A stretch of DNA of 64,000 nucleotides, from assembly GCF_918797505.1 (NCBI RefSeq), contig NC_092801.1, positions 11,842,001 through 11,906,000 of the forward strand. The letters run 5' to 3'. Made by a program: the position numbers and the translations under genes. Source of the stretch: Bemisia tabaci (Eukaryota > Arthropoda > Insecta > Hemiptera > Aleyrodidae). Shown in pieces: positions 23,580-34,076 of this stretch. The notes beneath the pieces are model-generated. The model was not told the origin of the DNA and ran no database searches. It saw nothing but the letters and a program-made list of their open reading frames with translations. Numbering within the stretch: the first letter of the stretch is position 1; every line of letters starts with the position of its first letter.

Positions 23580-24733
23580 ATGGATCGGAGTCGAAAACGT
23601 GGGCGTCCGGCGAAGCGTGGCAATGTTTCTCGCAATTTATCCGCGCGACGCAAAGTGCGACATGACGGCTATCTCAGTGAGATGGATAATGTACGACGTA
23701 GGGGTGAACAGGGAAAAACCTCAATCCATTTCGGCAGAGCACTGATAATTTTATCGAAATTGATTATCCGGAAAATAATTTCGGACTTTTAAATGTGAAG
23801 TGCCAGTATTGTGATGCCTTGCATTTCAAAAAAGAGGAGGTGAACGGCTATTTTAACAGATGTTGTCATAATGGTCTTCTCAGACTTGCCGAGCCTGGAA
23901 TCAATGACCAACTTCGCGACCTGTTCTCCAAACCCATCTTCATGACTAACATTTTGAGGTACAACAGTTGTATGGCTTTTGCATCTCTGTCTGCTTCCAA
24001 AACTCATATAATTTTGAACAAAATCTTCTGCCAACCAAATATCTGTATTAAGTCCTCATTGTGATCCAATGATTTATCCTTTGCTCTATATCCTCATGGC
24101 GAACCAGGCTGGGATCCTAAAATGGAGCATAATGGACCACGCAAGCAGCCAAATCACAAACATGTAACCATGCTACAATTCGCGTGTTACAGGCTTGCCA
24201 TTAGAACAACAATTTCCCATATTCACCAATCAAAGAAATTATTTCAACAATATATTGTAGATTTATATGTTCGTGTCGAAGGTGAGAGGCTTCATTATAT
24301 TAGAGAGCATCAGTCCGAACTCAGAGTTGAACAGTATGCTGGGTTGCAAGATTTTGTTCTGAATAAAGCACGACTCGATAATATGAATGTTGGAAGAATT
24401 GTAGTTTTACCATCTTCTTTTGAAGGCAGCCCCCGTAATCTTATTCAAAGATATCAAGATGCCATGGCAATTGTCCGCGTGTATGGCAGACCAGACATTT
24501 TTTTGACAATGACGTGTAACCCGAAATGGTCGGAAATAACCGTTGCTTTAGCGCCAAAAGAAACTGCTGCAGATCGTCCAGATTTAGTTTCACGAGTTTT
24601 TCATTGCAAATTGGATCAATTACTAAGAGATGTATTAAAAGAAAATGTTCTGGGTAGAGTTGTTGCACATGTTTATGTAATTGAATTGCTAAAGCGTGGT
24701 CTCCCACATTGTCATTTGCTCTTAATTTATTAG
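23580..24733 (+). pseudogene. Helitron Rep/helicase N-terminal region (broken)
   Basis: It belongs to the Helitron replication-initiator/helicase family (Helitron_like_N region), which nicks and joins single DNA strands during rolling-circle transposition. Visible in order: a basic AT-hook-like RKRGRPAKRG near the start; a C-x2-C unit (CQYCDALHF); RCCHNG; RYNSCMAFAS; GEPGWDP; LPSSFEGSPRNL; YQDAMAIV; TCNPKW; and the metal-binding HUH motif as PHCHLLL (His codons 24707-24709 and 24713-24715). Damage: the frame changes near 23740, an in-frame TGA lies at 24062-24064, and the gene stops at 24731 just after HUH, so the catalytic tyrosines and helicase are missing. Family sure, activity very unlikely. 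Confidence 0.92.
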
Positions 24734-24736
24734 CTG

Positions 24737-25765
24737 AAGATTTGGTTCAAAATTTAAAGTCGTAAATATGGATTGTTTCTCATGGAAGAGATGAATTAAA
24801 GACGGAAATTTTGAAACACCGCAATGGAGATACGTGGTCTCGCACTTCAGTCGGTGCGATACGGACATCCATCAAGTTTAAAAAAATGCATCAAGTCCCC
24901 GTCACCGCCGACCAACGCGTTTGTCGATCGAATCAACTACAGGTAGTATGAGCAGGGGGTCAAAACGCCTTCAATTTTTGAACGCAATACGGACATCCGT
25001 CGAGGTTGTGTAGTTGTATCAAGGCGCCGTAGCAAACGCGTCCCATTGTCTATCGTTACATACGAATATAAGTTGAGAGGGGCCAGTCATAATGCCTTCA
25101 ATTTTATACATACATATTTTTGGGCAAAATGAGAGACGACGTTTCTCCATTTGCGACGTTGCAGACTTCCTTTGAAATTGTATTTCTCATCTTTCGAGAA
25201 GCTGGTCAACATAAAACTTAAATTTTCCGTGATTTTTCGTATTCGATAGCAGAAGATTTGGTTCAAAATTTAAAGTCGTAAATATGGATTGTTTCTCATG
25301 GAAGAGATGAATTAAGGACGGAAATTTTGAAACACCGCAATGGAGATACGTGGTTTCGCTCTTCAGTCGGTGCGATACGGAAATCCATCAAGTAGGAAAA
25401 AATGCATCAAGTCCCCGTCACCACCGACCAACGCGTTTGTCGATCGAATCAACTACAGGTAGTATGAGCAGGGGGTCAAAATGCCTTCAATTTTCTGTAC
25501 GCAATACGGACATCCGTCGAGGTTGTATAGTTGTATTAAGGCGCCGTAGCAAACGCGTCCCATTTTTTATCGTTACATACGAATATAAGTTGAGAGGGGC
25601 CAGTCATAATGCCTTCAATTTTATACATACATATTTTTGGGCAAAATGAGAGACGACGTTTTTCCATTTGCAACGTTGCAGACTTCCTTTGAAATTTTAT
25701 TTTTCTTTCGAGAAGCTGGTCAACATAAAACTTAAATTCTCCATGATTTTTCGTATTCGATAGCA
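24737..25765 (+). repeat. Two-copy 514-bp tandem repeat inside the Helitron
   Basis: Copies begin at 24737 and 25251, and a third start at 25766 breaks off after about 20 bases. Each starts GAAGATTTGGTTCAAAATT. Copies differ by scattered substitutions (for example GTGGTCTCGC versus GTGGTTTCGC). Each contains a foldback segment related to 35099-35361. A 99-codon frame inside is not recognised. Confidence 0.88.
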
Positions 25766-26051
25766 GAAGATTTGGTTCAAAATTATATGGGCTTTGGAAG
25801 CAGACAGAGATGCAGAAGCCATACAACTGATGTACCTCAAAATGTTGGTCATGAAAATGGGTTTGGAGAAGAGGTCTCAAAGTTGGTCTTTGATTCCAGG
25901 CTCGGCAAGTCTGAGAAGACCATTATGACAACATCTGTTAAAATGGCCGTTCACCTCCTCTTTTTTGAAATGCAAGGCATCACAATACTAGCACTTTACA
26001 TTTAAAAGTCCGAAATTATTTTTCGGATAATCATTATAGATAAAATTATCA
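25763..26051 (-). pseudogene. Inverted copy of the Helitron Rep N-terminal segment
   Basis: About 289 bp that is the reverse complement of 23743-24031, including the C-x2-C and AFAS-coding region. Differences are scattered point changes. It gives the Helitron a pair of internal inverted Rep segments about 1.7 kb apart. It is not an expressible gene. Confidence 0.88.
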
Positions 26052-26331
26052 AAAATTAATAAATACATCTTCTTACAGCAGGTATTTATTTTTTAATTTC
26101 AAGACTGCTGGGTCTATAAATTACTACCATATTTACAAAATTGATACTCGCAAACATGTTTTTTGTTTTTGCTGATGGGTACAACAACAGCCCCCATATG
26201 TAAAAATATTTTGTAGCTTCTGAATAATTATATTAAAAAATATAAATATGGGCATAATAGGTATAGTAAAATATATTAATACAAAAGTTATTGTTATAAC
26301 ATGGTGTAATTTCATTAATGACGGTTTATCA

Positions 26332-26358
26332 CCGTGCGAAGCACGGGTTGGTTGCTAG
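26332..26358 (+). other. Helitron 3' terminal hairpin and CTAG
   Basis: The 6-bp stem CCGTGC/GCACGG with a GAA loop is followed by GTTGGTTG and CTAG at 26355-26358, then T. The hairpin is the presumed transposition terminator of Helitrons. Confidence 0.9.
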
Positions 26359-27519
26359 TACTAAATAAATGGTGAACTTCTAACTCTTGAATGAATTCAG
26401 GACCACATACTCAAGACAAAGAAACTGCAAAACATTTGATTTGAGGCGAAAATGAAAAGAGAATGGTCAAAAAAAAGAAAAGGAAGAAAGTCTGGGTTTG
26501 GACACTGGACTTGTAACACTGATTTTCAGAATGCACCTTAAAATGAGCCGATAGCCCGTGGCTCCTGGTTGTAAAATACGATGAATATTATTGCAAGTGC
26601 TTGGTTGAAGTCGAAAATGAATTTAAATTATTTAATATTAAGAGATTTCGAGTTGCTCGGATCATTTGTGTTATCAATCTTCGTTTGTTTATACGACCCA
26701 CACACGGCAGAGGCATGCAGAGGTACCCGCCGGCACGCCGGGTCAAAAGTGTGGCCACCGCCGGACGGAGAAAATGGGCGCCATTTTGAGATGGGCCAAG
26801 CGGCGCGCGTTTAAATGGGAGCCCAAAATACGGACTTTTGGACTCGTATTTCGTGGGTTAATATTGCTCAAAAAAATCGGGGAAAATTCCTGTGAACTCT
26901 GTGCATTCTCTAGTTTCCAAAAATGCAAGAATTACGAATTGCTGAACAAGCTCATTCTGCCCATATAAGTTGAATTCTATTCGTTTAAGTTGAAATTCTA
27001 TTCATATGAGTTGAAATTCTATTCATATGACTATGGTTTTCTAATCATTCGTATTCACCATTTTTAGCAGGGCTAGAGACTCTTGAAAACATGACAAGAA
27101 AAATGACTCTTGATTCAATCAGATTTAAGCTTAAATCAAAAGGAAATCCGCTCAAATTAAGATGCTGGGTTCTTGATTTAAGCTTAAATCTGATTGAATC
27201 AAGAGTATTTTTTCTTGTCGATGTTTTTAAGAGGCTGGACTCTAGATCCAATGTGTTTTTTTTCCAGTGTAACTCCATTCAACATTTTTCCAATTTTTGT
27301 CTGACGAAATGCTGTTTTGCAAGAAGCTAACACATATTCGACCCTCAATTTTTCAGTACAACTCTGCCACACCATCAGGAACTAAAAATGAAAAATTGAG
27401 GCCTTGTGGCAATTGAATTTTCTTGTGACAGAGCAGTGCGTGCTGAAAAAAAGGAAAACAATTTGAGAGGAGCTACGGCGTTTTCTCTGTGAGCGGCAGA
27501 GCGGGCAAGTTAGCTAAAA

Positions 27520-27660
27520 GAGCAGTAAGTGCAAAAATGAAGTTTTGAGAAAACGGGCTTAGTGTCTTCGAAGCAGAAATTTCATTGAAAGAAGCCTCCG
27601 TTCTTTGTCAAATTGCCACTAATCATCCGAAAGACTCCTAGAAAATCGTTTGGATGATTA
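27520..27660 (+). repeat. H-family fragment (first of two)
   Basis: AGCAGTAAGTGCAAAAATGA to GAAAATCGTTTGGATGATTA matches the left part of H2 (30679 onward). The terminal CTGCCGTG is missing. A near-identical stretch follows at 27770-27912. Confidence 0.7.
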
Positions 27661-28250
27661 AAAATTGACCGATGTTAATATATTAATTACAATCATGGCA
27701 ATGTTAGCGCCTGCAAGACTGCATGCATACTTCACTCATTGTGTGTACGCCACTGCGCTGCCGTGATAGCGAAGAGAGCAGTAAGTGCAAAAATGAAGTT
27801 TTGAGAAAACGGGCTCAGTGACTTCGGAGCAGAAATTTCTTTGAAAGAAGCCTCCGTTCTTTGTCAAATTGCCACTAATCATCCGAGAGACTCCTAGAAA
27901 ATCGTTTGGATCATTAAAATTGACCGATTTTTTGGGGGGACTTGGAGGAGAAGAAATTTTTGAAAAAATTGAGATATTAATGATTTCGAGTAAAGCTATT
28001 CTTCATTCATATTCTGTGAAAAATTTGCGCCCAAATTCCAATTTTTCAGCATCAAAAAGTCAGCTTGAAGTTTCTTTAGACCATAAGGATCCATGATCTC
28101 TAAACTTCAAACATGTATTTCCGGAAATCGCAAAAACTGCTTTTATGCGCCTTGTCCATCAAGTCCCTGAATTGAATTTGTCTTATGTGCTAAGCTTTCT
28201 GTATAGAACTATCCAAAATTGCTCATGCGACTAAATTTGACCCACGTTTT
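27661..28250 (+). mobile_element. H-family left half fused to X-type repeat
   Basis: From 27758, CTGCCGTGATAGCGAAGAGA, then the H-family sequence to about 27940, continuing into the X repeat (27960-28240: TTGAGATATTAATGATTTCG, TATTCTGTGAAAAATT, CCATAAGGATCC). No mirrored right terminus seen. 27661-27757 is unassigned. Confidence 0.6.
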
Positions 28251-29467
28251 TCCTCTGAACGATTAACTCTTCAACTCAAAAAAAAATGTCTGATGCGATA
28301 CGGTTAGCTTGCGTAACACTATCCAATTTTGATTTGAAATTGTTTCTGCGTTGACATCGGTTCGAGAAGTGTTTGAAAAAGAGAAACCTAAACATGTCAC
28401 CCAGATATCCCTTTCCGCTCTACATACCTGAAGAAAGTAACTGATTTTGATTTTCATTGGAATCGTGTATTGATGCTGAAAACATGGTTATTAATCAAAC
28501 ACCTGCTTGAATTGGCACGAAGAATTCTCCGATCCCGACCACACGCTCACACGCTTTCATAAGGCATCCATGCATGTGATTGGTTCGTTAATGAGGAGTC
28601 GAGAAACACCACCAATAAAAGCTTGTTCATACGCAAGCATCTAGTTTTTCTGGCACGGTGATGCCAAATCGGGTCTTTTATACAGAGTTTCTTGAAAGTT
28701 AATACACCCTATCTAAAATAATCTATTTTAAGGTCAAAACAATATTAATTGGACTCATAAAAGTCCCTCCGACACATATTTTTGGCACAAAATCGGTCAA
28801 AGTTGTGGATTTTTCCCGGAATTTGGCTATGATTATTTTCCGAAGCGGGCAATCCTAGCAAAATTTAAGTCCGAGGGGTAGTTGCTCGATTAGTTTTAAT
28901 TTTTCGTCGTTTCAAAGGTCTACATGCTTTCGTATGGACAGCGGCGTGCAAGATCTTTGTATTAAAATTTACAGCAATTTTTTTTATTTGGGAAGATCTT
29001 GTCTCCTGCTTTTCCACGATGCACAGACTTTTGAAACCCAGAAAAATGAAAAATACGCATGTATCATATCCGCAGACCAATTGGCGCGTATACGTAGTAT
29101 ACCGCCTTTCTTTTCATTACCATTGGACACTTGAAAAAACACACTTAGGTACACGCTTTAGTTTCGTATGGAACTTTGACGGGCTCCAAGGCGTAATAAA
29201 ACAATTTCCGATAAAACTTATTTTAAAATTTGTCTTATTCTGATCGCAAAAATCTATTTTCAAAATGTAACACATCGATTCCGCAGAAGAGTCTTTCTGA
29301 ATCTTTCGTCCTTGTATCTCTGATTGAATTGATTCCTACTTCTGTCAGTTCATAAAATCAGATATCGAGATGGTTGAATCTATCATCCTTTTTCTTGTGC
29401 GTAGCCGTGTCCATACATCCAGGCTAATCCTGCATAAATACTTTGATTGTGTATATGAGGGGCGTAG
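28251..29467. other. No supported feature
   Basis: Unrecognised A+T-rich DNA with short frames only (up to about 74 codons), none with a known domain. Confidence 0.45.
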
Positions 29468-29700
29468 AGGACAAGGTGCCTAATTACAGGTTTTTACTAT
29501 TTCGAAAATTACATGTTTGAACGCTTGAAATTACGACTTTTCGATACTCAAAAATGGGAATTTGTGAAGCGAATTTTTCACAGAGCTTGCATTAAGACTG
29601 GGTTTTCTTGAAATTATTAGTACCCCAATTTTTCAAAAACTGCACTTATGTCCTCCAAGACCCTCATATAGACCCTTCAAAAATTCCATTTTGTATCACC
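29468..29700. repeat. X3: X repeat in both orientations
   Basis: 29468-29600 resembles the reverse complement of the X1/X2 tail (GGACAAGGTGCC, ATTTCGAAAATTACATGTTT). 29630-29690 resembles the same tail forward (CAAAAACTGCACTTATG, CCAAGACCCTCAT). Together they make a loose inverted repeat. Confidence 0.5.
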
Positions 29701-30037
29701 GTTACAAACTCAACTTTGAGAGCTCTTCACTAAATTAGGGGCAATTTTGGACACGGCAATCTTCTTCCAGCTGGGGCTAGGCTGGTGACGCATAGACTTC
29801 GCTTTCGCAGGAATTCCACTGGAAGTTAACTAAATAGAAATGTAAATTGGACAAAATGGCAACACTCCTCGAAGCGGACCTTGTGAACTCACGGTGTGAG
29901 GTGAGATGGATCATTCATAGGTGACACAATCAGTAATAATTGGGTATTATTTCTTACAACCAGCCACAGCGTTGTCATATTGGATGGGTTCTCTTGAAAT
30001 GTCCATTTATTTTCCTCCTCCGATGGCTCCTTATATC
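29701..30037. other. No supported feature
   Basis: Unrecognised sequence before G3. A 70-codon frame runs into G3 and is not a gene. Confidence 0.4.
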
Positions 30038-30202
30038 CAGTGGCGTAGCGTGAATTGCGATGTATCGATTGTTATGCCATTTAAACCTATGGTAAAGAAT
30101 CGATTATTAAGGTGTTCGCTGAGAACACCTTAATAATCGATCTTTTTCCATAGGTTTAAATGGAATAACAATCGATATATCGAAAAGCACGCCACGCCAC
30201 TG
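30038..30202. mobile_element. G3: hAT-like palindrome with perfect 8-bp target duplication
   Basis: CAGTGGCGTAGCGT and ACGCCACGCCACTG ends; centre AAGGTGTTCGCTGAGAACAC. CTTATATC lies at 30030-30037 and 30203-30210. 165 bp. Confidence 0.95.
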
Positions 30203-30678
30203 CTTATATCGTCACCTTCCGGCCAAAGTATTACACGCGCCATGCGACGTTTCAAAATTTCCGCCGCCATTTTATTTTTTTATAGAGAAATTGCTCAACG
30301 AAGCTGTCCAAAAATTTCACCGAATCTTCTTCGTGCTGCCGATAAAATTCAGAGGAATTTTCCAACAGATTCAAACACCATTGAATACATCGCCGGAAAA
30401 AGGCGGCATGGGCAAAAACCTAGTTTTCAGTAAATTGCGTTTGAAAGGTTACTTTGTTTAAACAGAAACGCAAGCTATAAAATCGCGCAACCTATGGTAA
30501 ATTCCGAAGTAGAATACATTAGAGTTTGAAATAGTTACAACCTTTTAAACGGCAATGTAAACACGTGTTCCTGAAGACCGCGAAAAATGCCATTGTGTTA
30601 TGTACCCTTATTCCGGCAAACAAATTTTAGGAGCTATTAATGATTAAATATTCGGGTTGTACGGCACACGCCACTACT
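30203..30678. other. No supported feature
   Basis: Unrecognised; a 63-codon frame has no known domain. Confidence 0.4.
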
Positions 30679-31247
30679 CTGCCGTGCTAGCGAAGAGAGC
30701 CGTAAGTGCAAAAATTAAGTTTTGAGAAAATGGGCCCAGAAGCTTCTGAGTGGAACATTTTATCAAAAGAAGCCTCCGTTCTTTGTCAAATCGCAACCAA
30801 ACATTCGATAGACTCTAAGAAATCATTTGGGGGATTGAAACTCGATCGAATTTATTTTAAAGTACATAAAAAAGGTAAAATTCAGTTTCATGTTAGGTTA
30901 GTATTTGGCAAGACGGCCGGAAGTGCTATCTTCTGTGTGCTTTTGTGGTTCCGTGCTTGACACACAACAAACACATTTTTAGATTAGAAATCAGCAGATG
31001 AGGGCGGCATACCTCTTGAAAGCACTGTTTTCATTGGCTCTCGTGCACCTCTCGTGCTGTCTTGAAAAAAACTATGTCATTTTTTGTGCACCTACGGCTT
31101 TTTCATACGTCTCGTTTTCATTAAATTAGGATGAATTTTGCTGTTTTAGCTGTCTCAGTAATTTCATCTAAAAGATTTTAGACGAATTTTGAAGAAAACT
31201 CGATTTTGAAAATTTTGCACTTACGGCTCTCATCGCTATCACGGCAG
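30679..31247. mobile_element. H2: full-length H element with TACT target duplication
   Basis: Left CTGCCGTGCTAGCGAAGAGA and GCCGTAAGTGCAAAA are mirrored by TTTTGCACTTACGGCTCTCA and TCGCTATCACGGCAG. TACT lies at both edges (30675-30678 and 31248-31251). 569 bp. The outer CTGCCGTGCT is shared with family E. A frame of 84 codons inside has no domain. Confidence 0.9.
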
Positions 31248-31286
31248 TACTGCTTGGTCGGACTTGGTCAGGACCCCAGTGCGAGG

Positions 31287-31671
31287 TAGAGTACCTGTAT
31301 AGGGAGAGTACCGACCGATCGGTTCATGGAGGGCTTAAGGCCCAAAAGTGCAGCCACCCTTCTAACCAACTTTTAACGCACAAAATTTCACTGCCAGTCT
31401 GCAGATTCCAATTCTAACCAAGATGGCCAAGAATGTACAGAAATGAGCGTTCTTCCGCGAAATTGGGTAAATTTATGCAAAAACTGAGTCAAACACGTGC
31501 TTAATAAGGGACGGTTCGTAACTATAGTATCAGTAAATCGCTCTGGGTAATTGAAATTCATAGGTTGGCTGCCCTTTTGGGCCCTAACTTTATTCGCGGA
31601 GGCATCGGTGAAGGCCTGATGGACTTTCGGAGTTTCAGATCTGTTGGTACTCTCCCTATACAGGTACTCTA
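31287..31671. mobile_element. F1: TAGAGTACC-ended element, 8-bp target duplication
   Basis: Left TAGAGTACCTGTATAGGGAG is mirrored by CTCCCTATACAGGTACTCTA. GTGCGAGG lies at 31279-31286 and 31672-31679. A large minus-strand frame (194 codons, 31388-31972) runs across F1 and the E3 terminus and translates repeats, so I reject it as a gene. 385 bp. Confidence 0.9.
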
Positions 31672-31904
31672 GTGCGAGGTGTCGGAAAAATATTGTCCCC
31701 GCTCTGACAGCAGCGGAGAGGGATCGGTCCAAGACGGATGAAACAGAAACACCGGAATGAATCATAATTACGGGAGATTTCCCACGAAAAAGTCCAAGTC
31801 GCATCGTTGCGCCGTGTAAATCTCGAGCATCGTCGATCACAGTCGACAAATTGTGTCTCTTCCACTCATGAGCAGATGCAGACACGCGGATCCAGGGTCC
31901 AGCC

Positions 31905-32156
31905 CTGCTATGCCGAGGAAGAACGCCGTATGAACCCTCAGACGTTGTCAAATTGCCTATGATAAAAAACAAAATTTCAGCGAAATCCGAGGGTATTTTT
32001 CGCCCAAATTTTCAGAGAATTTTATTCGCAATCAGATCTAAATTACCGGATATTTTCAAGAGGAATTATTCATAATTCTCATCGAAAATTAACATTTTAT
32101 CGGAGGAAATTTGGCAACGCTCGAATGTTCATGCGACGTTTTTCCTCAGCACGGCA
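31905..32156. mobile_element. E3: TIR element
   Basis: CTGCTATGCCGAGGAAGAAC and TTTTTCCTCAGCACGGCAG ends, with the subterminal GTTGTCAAATTGCC and GGAAATTTGGCAACG pair. 252 bp. Confidence 0.85.
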
Positions 32157-33263
32157 GAGGCAGCCTCGGTCATCGAGTAAAAAACAAGAGGAAAGAGGAT
32201 AATGCCATGATAAATTGATTGTCATCGATAAACACCAGATTTGACACACTCTCAGCCCTCTTGCCAACTTGGAACGTATTTTCCTCATATGCTATAACTG
32301 TCTCGGTCATCTTCGAAAAGGCACAAGCACCAAAAAATAGGGAATTGAGATTTTTACCGATCTGTCACTGCACTGGCGTAGAAATACCTCGTAGCAGAGT
32401 GAAACTTAGAAAAAATGGTTTCCGTGTGATAAATTTGACTTCAAATGTGAAGCAAGTTTGGAATTTAATCGTTCGACCTTAAAAGATTAAAGAGCCTATT
32501 TGCCTTTTTTTAATACAGCTTTTTTACAGAATTTTGGGACGCATTTTTGCAATTTTATATTTTAAATTTCCTTCTTTTTAGGCGTCTCATATTTGAGCTT
32601 AAAGATTCAAAACGGTTGGATCAAATCTTTCAAATCAATTCAAATCTTGGATCAAATCAATTTTTTTTTTCTTTCTTTTTTTTTAAAAAAAAAGTAAATC
32701 TGTAAGGATTTGAAAATAGGTCTACCAAAGGATTTGAAAGGTCCGAAATCCTTGAGGGTCATGCAAGGGTCTAAGTTTCAACCACCCCCATACCCCCAAA
32801 ATCCTGGGTCAAACCGGCCGCAGCGCAGCTCGGCTGACTCTCACAATCATCTCAGCCCGCGACGCGACGCTGATAATAGCCGCTGATAAGAGCCCCCTCT
32901 GCCAGACCCCGGTGTAATCAATCATGGTCATTAAATAATTGCCGCGGCCGCAGCAGGGACCCTCCCATCGAGTTAGACTGCGCATTGTCATGTACTCATC
33001 GAGCGACGTGTAAACAAGGACTGCCCCCTCTAAACCCCCCCCCCCCCCCCCCCTTCAGACTGCTTCGCAAATTGGAAAAGAATGCCCGGGCTGATTGAGT
33101 CATCCACTAAGTAGTATTCAAATCGATCGTGAGAAAATAGTTTCCGAGTATCTGTGATTTCTCGCCGGTATGCTAATGAGGCGGTCGGTCCACACGCGTT
33201 TCACAGACGGGACATTTTTTGTCGCGGGTTCGCATCTCTTCATTCGAGGATACGGGGTGTCCC
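32157..33263. other. No supported feature; C run near 33037
   Basis: Unrecognised. Poly-T around 32648-32685 and a long C run at about 33037-33053. Moderately G+C rich at 32810-32960. No convincing frame. Confidence 0.45.
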
Positions 33264-33309
33264 AACTAATGTGTCTGTTTCGCGCGAAATGTATAGCCGA
33301 ATGAAAAAA

Positions 33310-33358
<49 letters not shown>

Positions 33359-33585
33359 ACTAAGAAGTTGCCCGAACTGCACTGAAAAAAAAATCTCGGT
33401 GTATTTACTAAGAAAAGGGTAAAATTACTAAGAATTCAGGATTCTAATTGATCCCAATTTTTTCCAATAATTGGTAAAAAAAAAAGTGAAATGGTAAAGG
33501 TACCAACGGACGTTGGTAAAAACGCTGAGAATTTTTTTTCAGTGAACTAATGTGTCTGTTTCAGGCGAAATGTATAGCCGAATGG

Positions 33586-33617
<32 letters not shown>

Positions 33618-33638
33618 ACTAAGAAAAGGCCCGAACTG
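33264..33638. repeat. Direct duplication (116 and 94 bp) flanking B1
   Basis: 33264-33379 and 33545-33638 are the same sequence (AACTAATGTGTCTGTTTC, GAAATGTATAGCCGAATG, an A run, CACTAAGAA, CCCGAACTG). They differ mainly in A-run length. They abut element B1 exactly on both sides, so B1 sits between two copies of its target. Frames with lysine runs here are A-run translations. Confidence 0.9.
33380..33544. mobile_element. B1: CACTGAAAA element, internally deleted
   Basis: Ends CACTGAAAAAAAAATCTCGG and GAGAATTTTTTTTCAGTG. Keeps the first 80 and last 85 bp or so of the B family. Compared with B2 and B3 (about 415 bp) the central array of CGGTAATTTTACC words is missing. Confidence 0.9.
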
Positions 33639-34076
33639 TATGTAACAGGGTGGAAAAATGGTGTGGACTGGGTCCACACCATTTCGCTGGAAAACAAAGC
33701 CAAGAAATCCCAAAAATTAATGCAATCTGCCTGAGCTAAACACTCTCCCCCCCTCAGTTTCGTTAAAAAAAAAAAAAAAAATTATTTTGACTCTAATCTT
33801 AATGTTTGGAATTTCTTGGTTTTTTTTTCCCGCGAAATGGTGTGGACCCAGCACCACTTCTGCACCTTGTTGTACAGCCAAATAAATATACACCTTACGG
33901 GTAAAATGCAGTTAGCTGGTCTGGAAATCCCTCTCCCGTGACGGTCAAGTATGCACTAAGAAAATTTCCACCTAGGAATAGCAGGAATTTATGATTAAAA
34001 AGCCGCAACAGAAATTTGTATAATTCTTCTTGACTACTGAAAATTTTGCCCCTGTGAAAAAGGATCCCTTTTACAT
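33639..34076. other. No supported feature; inverted GGTGTGGAC words
   Basis: ATGGTGTGGACTGGGTCCAC near 33658 and AATGGTGTGGACCCAGCACC near 33837 share words in direct and inverted sense. A poly-A run lies at about 33764-33780. No termini or gene identified. Confidence 0.35.

Larger units (their letters stand above)
23084..26358 (+). mobile_element. Helitron with 5' TC and 3' hairpin-CTAG ends
   Basis: The 5' end TCTAACTAGTCT follows an A, and the 3' end is the hairpin CCGTGC-GAA-GCACGG, then GTTGGTTG and CTAG, followed by T. This matches the Helitron rule of insertion between A and T, TC start, subterminal hairpin and CTRR end. It carries a broken Rep N-terminal region, a 514-bp tandem array and an inverted Rep fragment. 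It has no helicase and no Rep tyrosines, so it is non-autonomous as it stands. About 3.3 kb. Confidence 0.88.
20061..26953. mobile_element. K: palindromic element with ~600-bp arms
   Basis: The left arm 20061-20660 (GAGCTTGTTCAGCAATTCGT ... CCATTTATTTAGTA) and right arm 26359-26953 (TACTAAATAAATGG ... ACGAATTGCTGAACAAGCTC) are mirror images with small differences, for example around 20318-20326. A1 sequence flanks it, with a 2-base AT overlap. Rejoined, the arms give a palindrome of about 1.2 kb with centre TTAGTA/TACTAA. Frames inside, including a 136-codon one, are on mirrored sequence and have no domain. Confidence 0.85.
19714..27072. mobile_element. A1: CCTGCTAAA-ended element, split by K
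   Basis: 19714-20060 and 26954-27072 together match the intact copy A2 (49139-49623). The left end CCTGCTAAAAATGATGAGTA is mirrored by the right TTTTTAGCAGG. The body consists of TCATATGAGTTGAAATTCTA-like words. The break falls in GAGAAAT/ATTCTG, which is continuous in A2 as GAGAAATTCTG. Confidence 0.9.
19686..27269. mobile_element. Y2: Y element split by a 7.3-kb nest
   Basis: The left piece (19686-19713) reads CCCTGGAAAAAA then CATTGGATC. The right piece (27073-27269) resumes with CTAGAGACTCTTGAAAACAT and ends CCAATGTGTT and TTTTCCAGTG. TA lies at 19684-19685 and 27270-27271. The two pieces add up to about 225 bp, the normal Y length, so everything between is later insertion. Confidence 0.85.

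Noticed and set aside
31388..31972. A 194-codon minus-strand open frame
   Set aside because: It starts in the E3 left end and runs through F1. Its N-terminal part is the E terminus translated, and no domain is visible.
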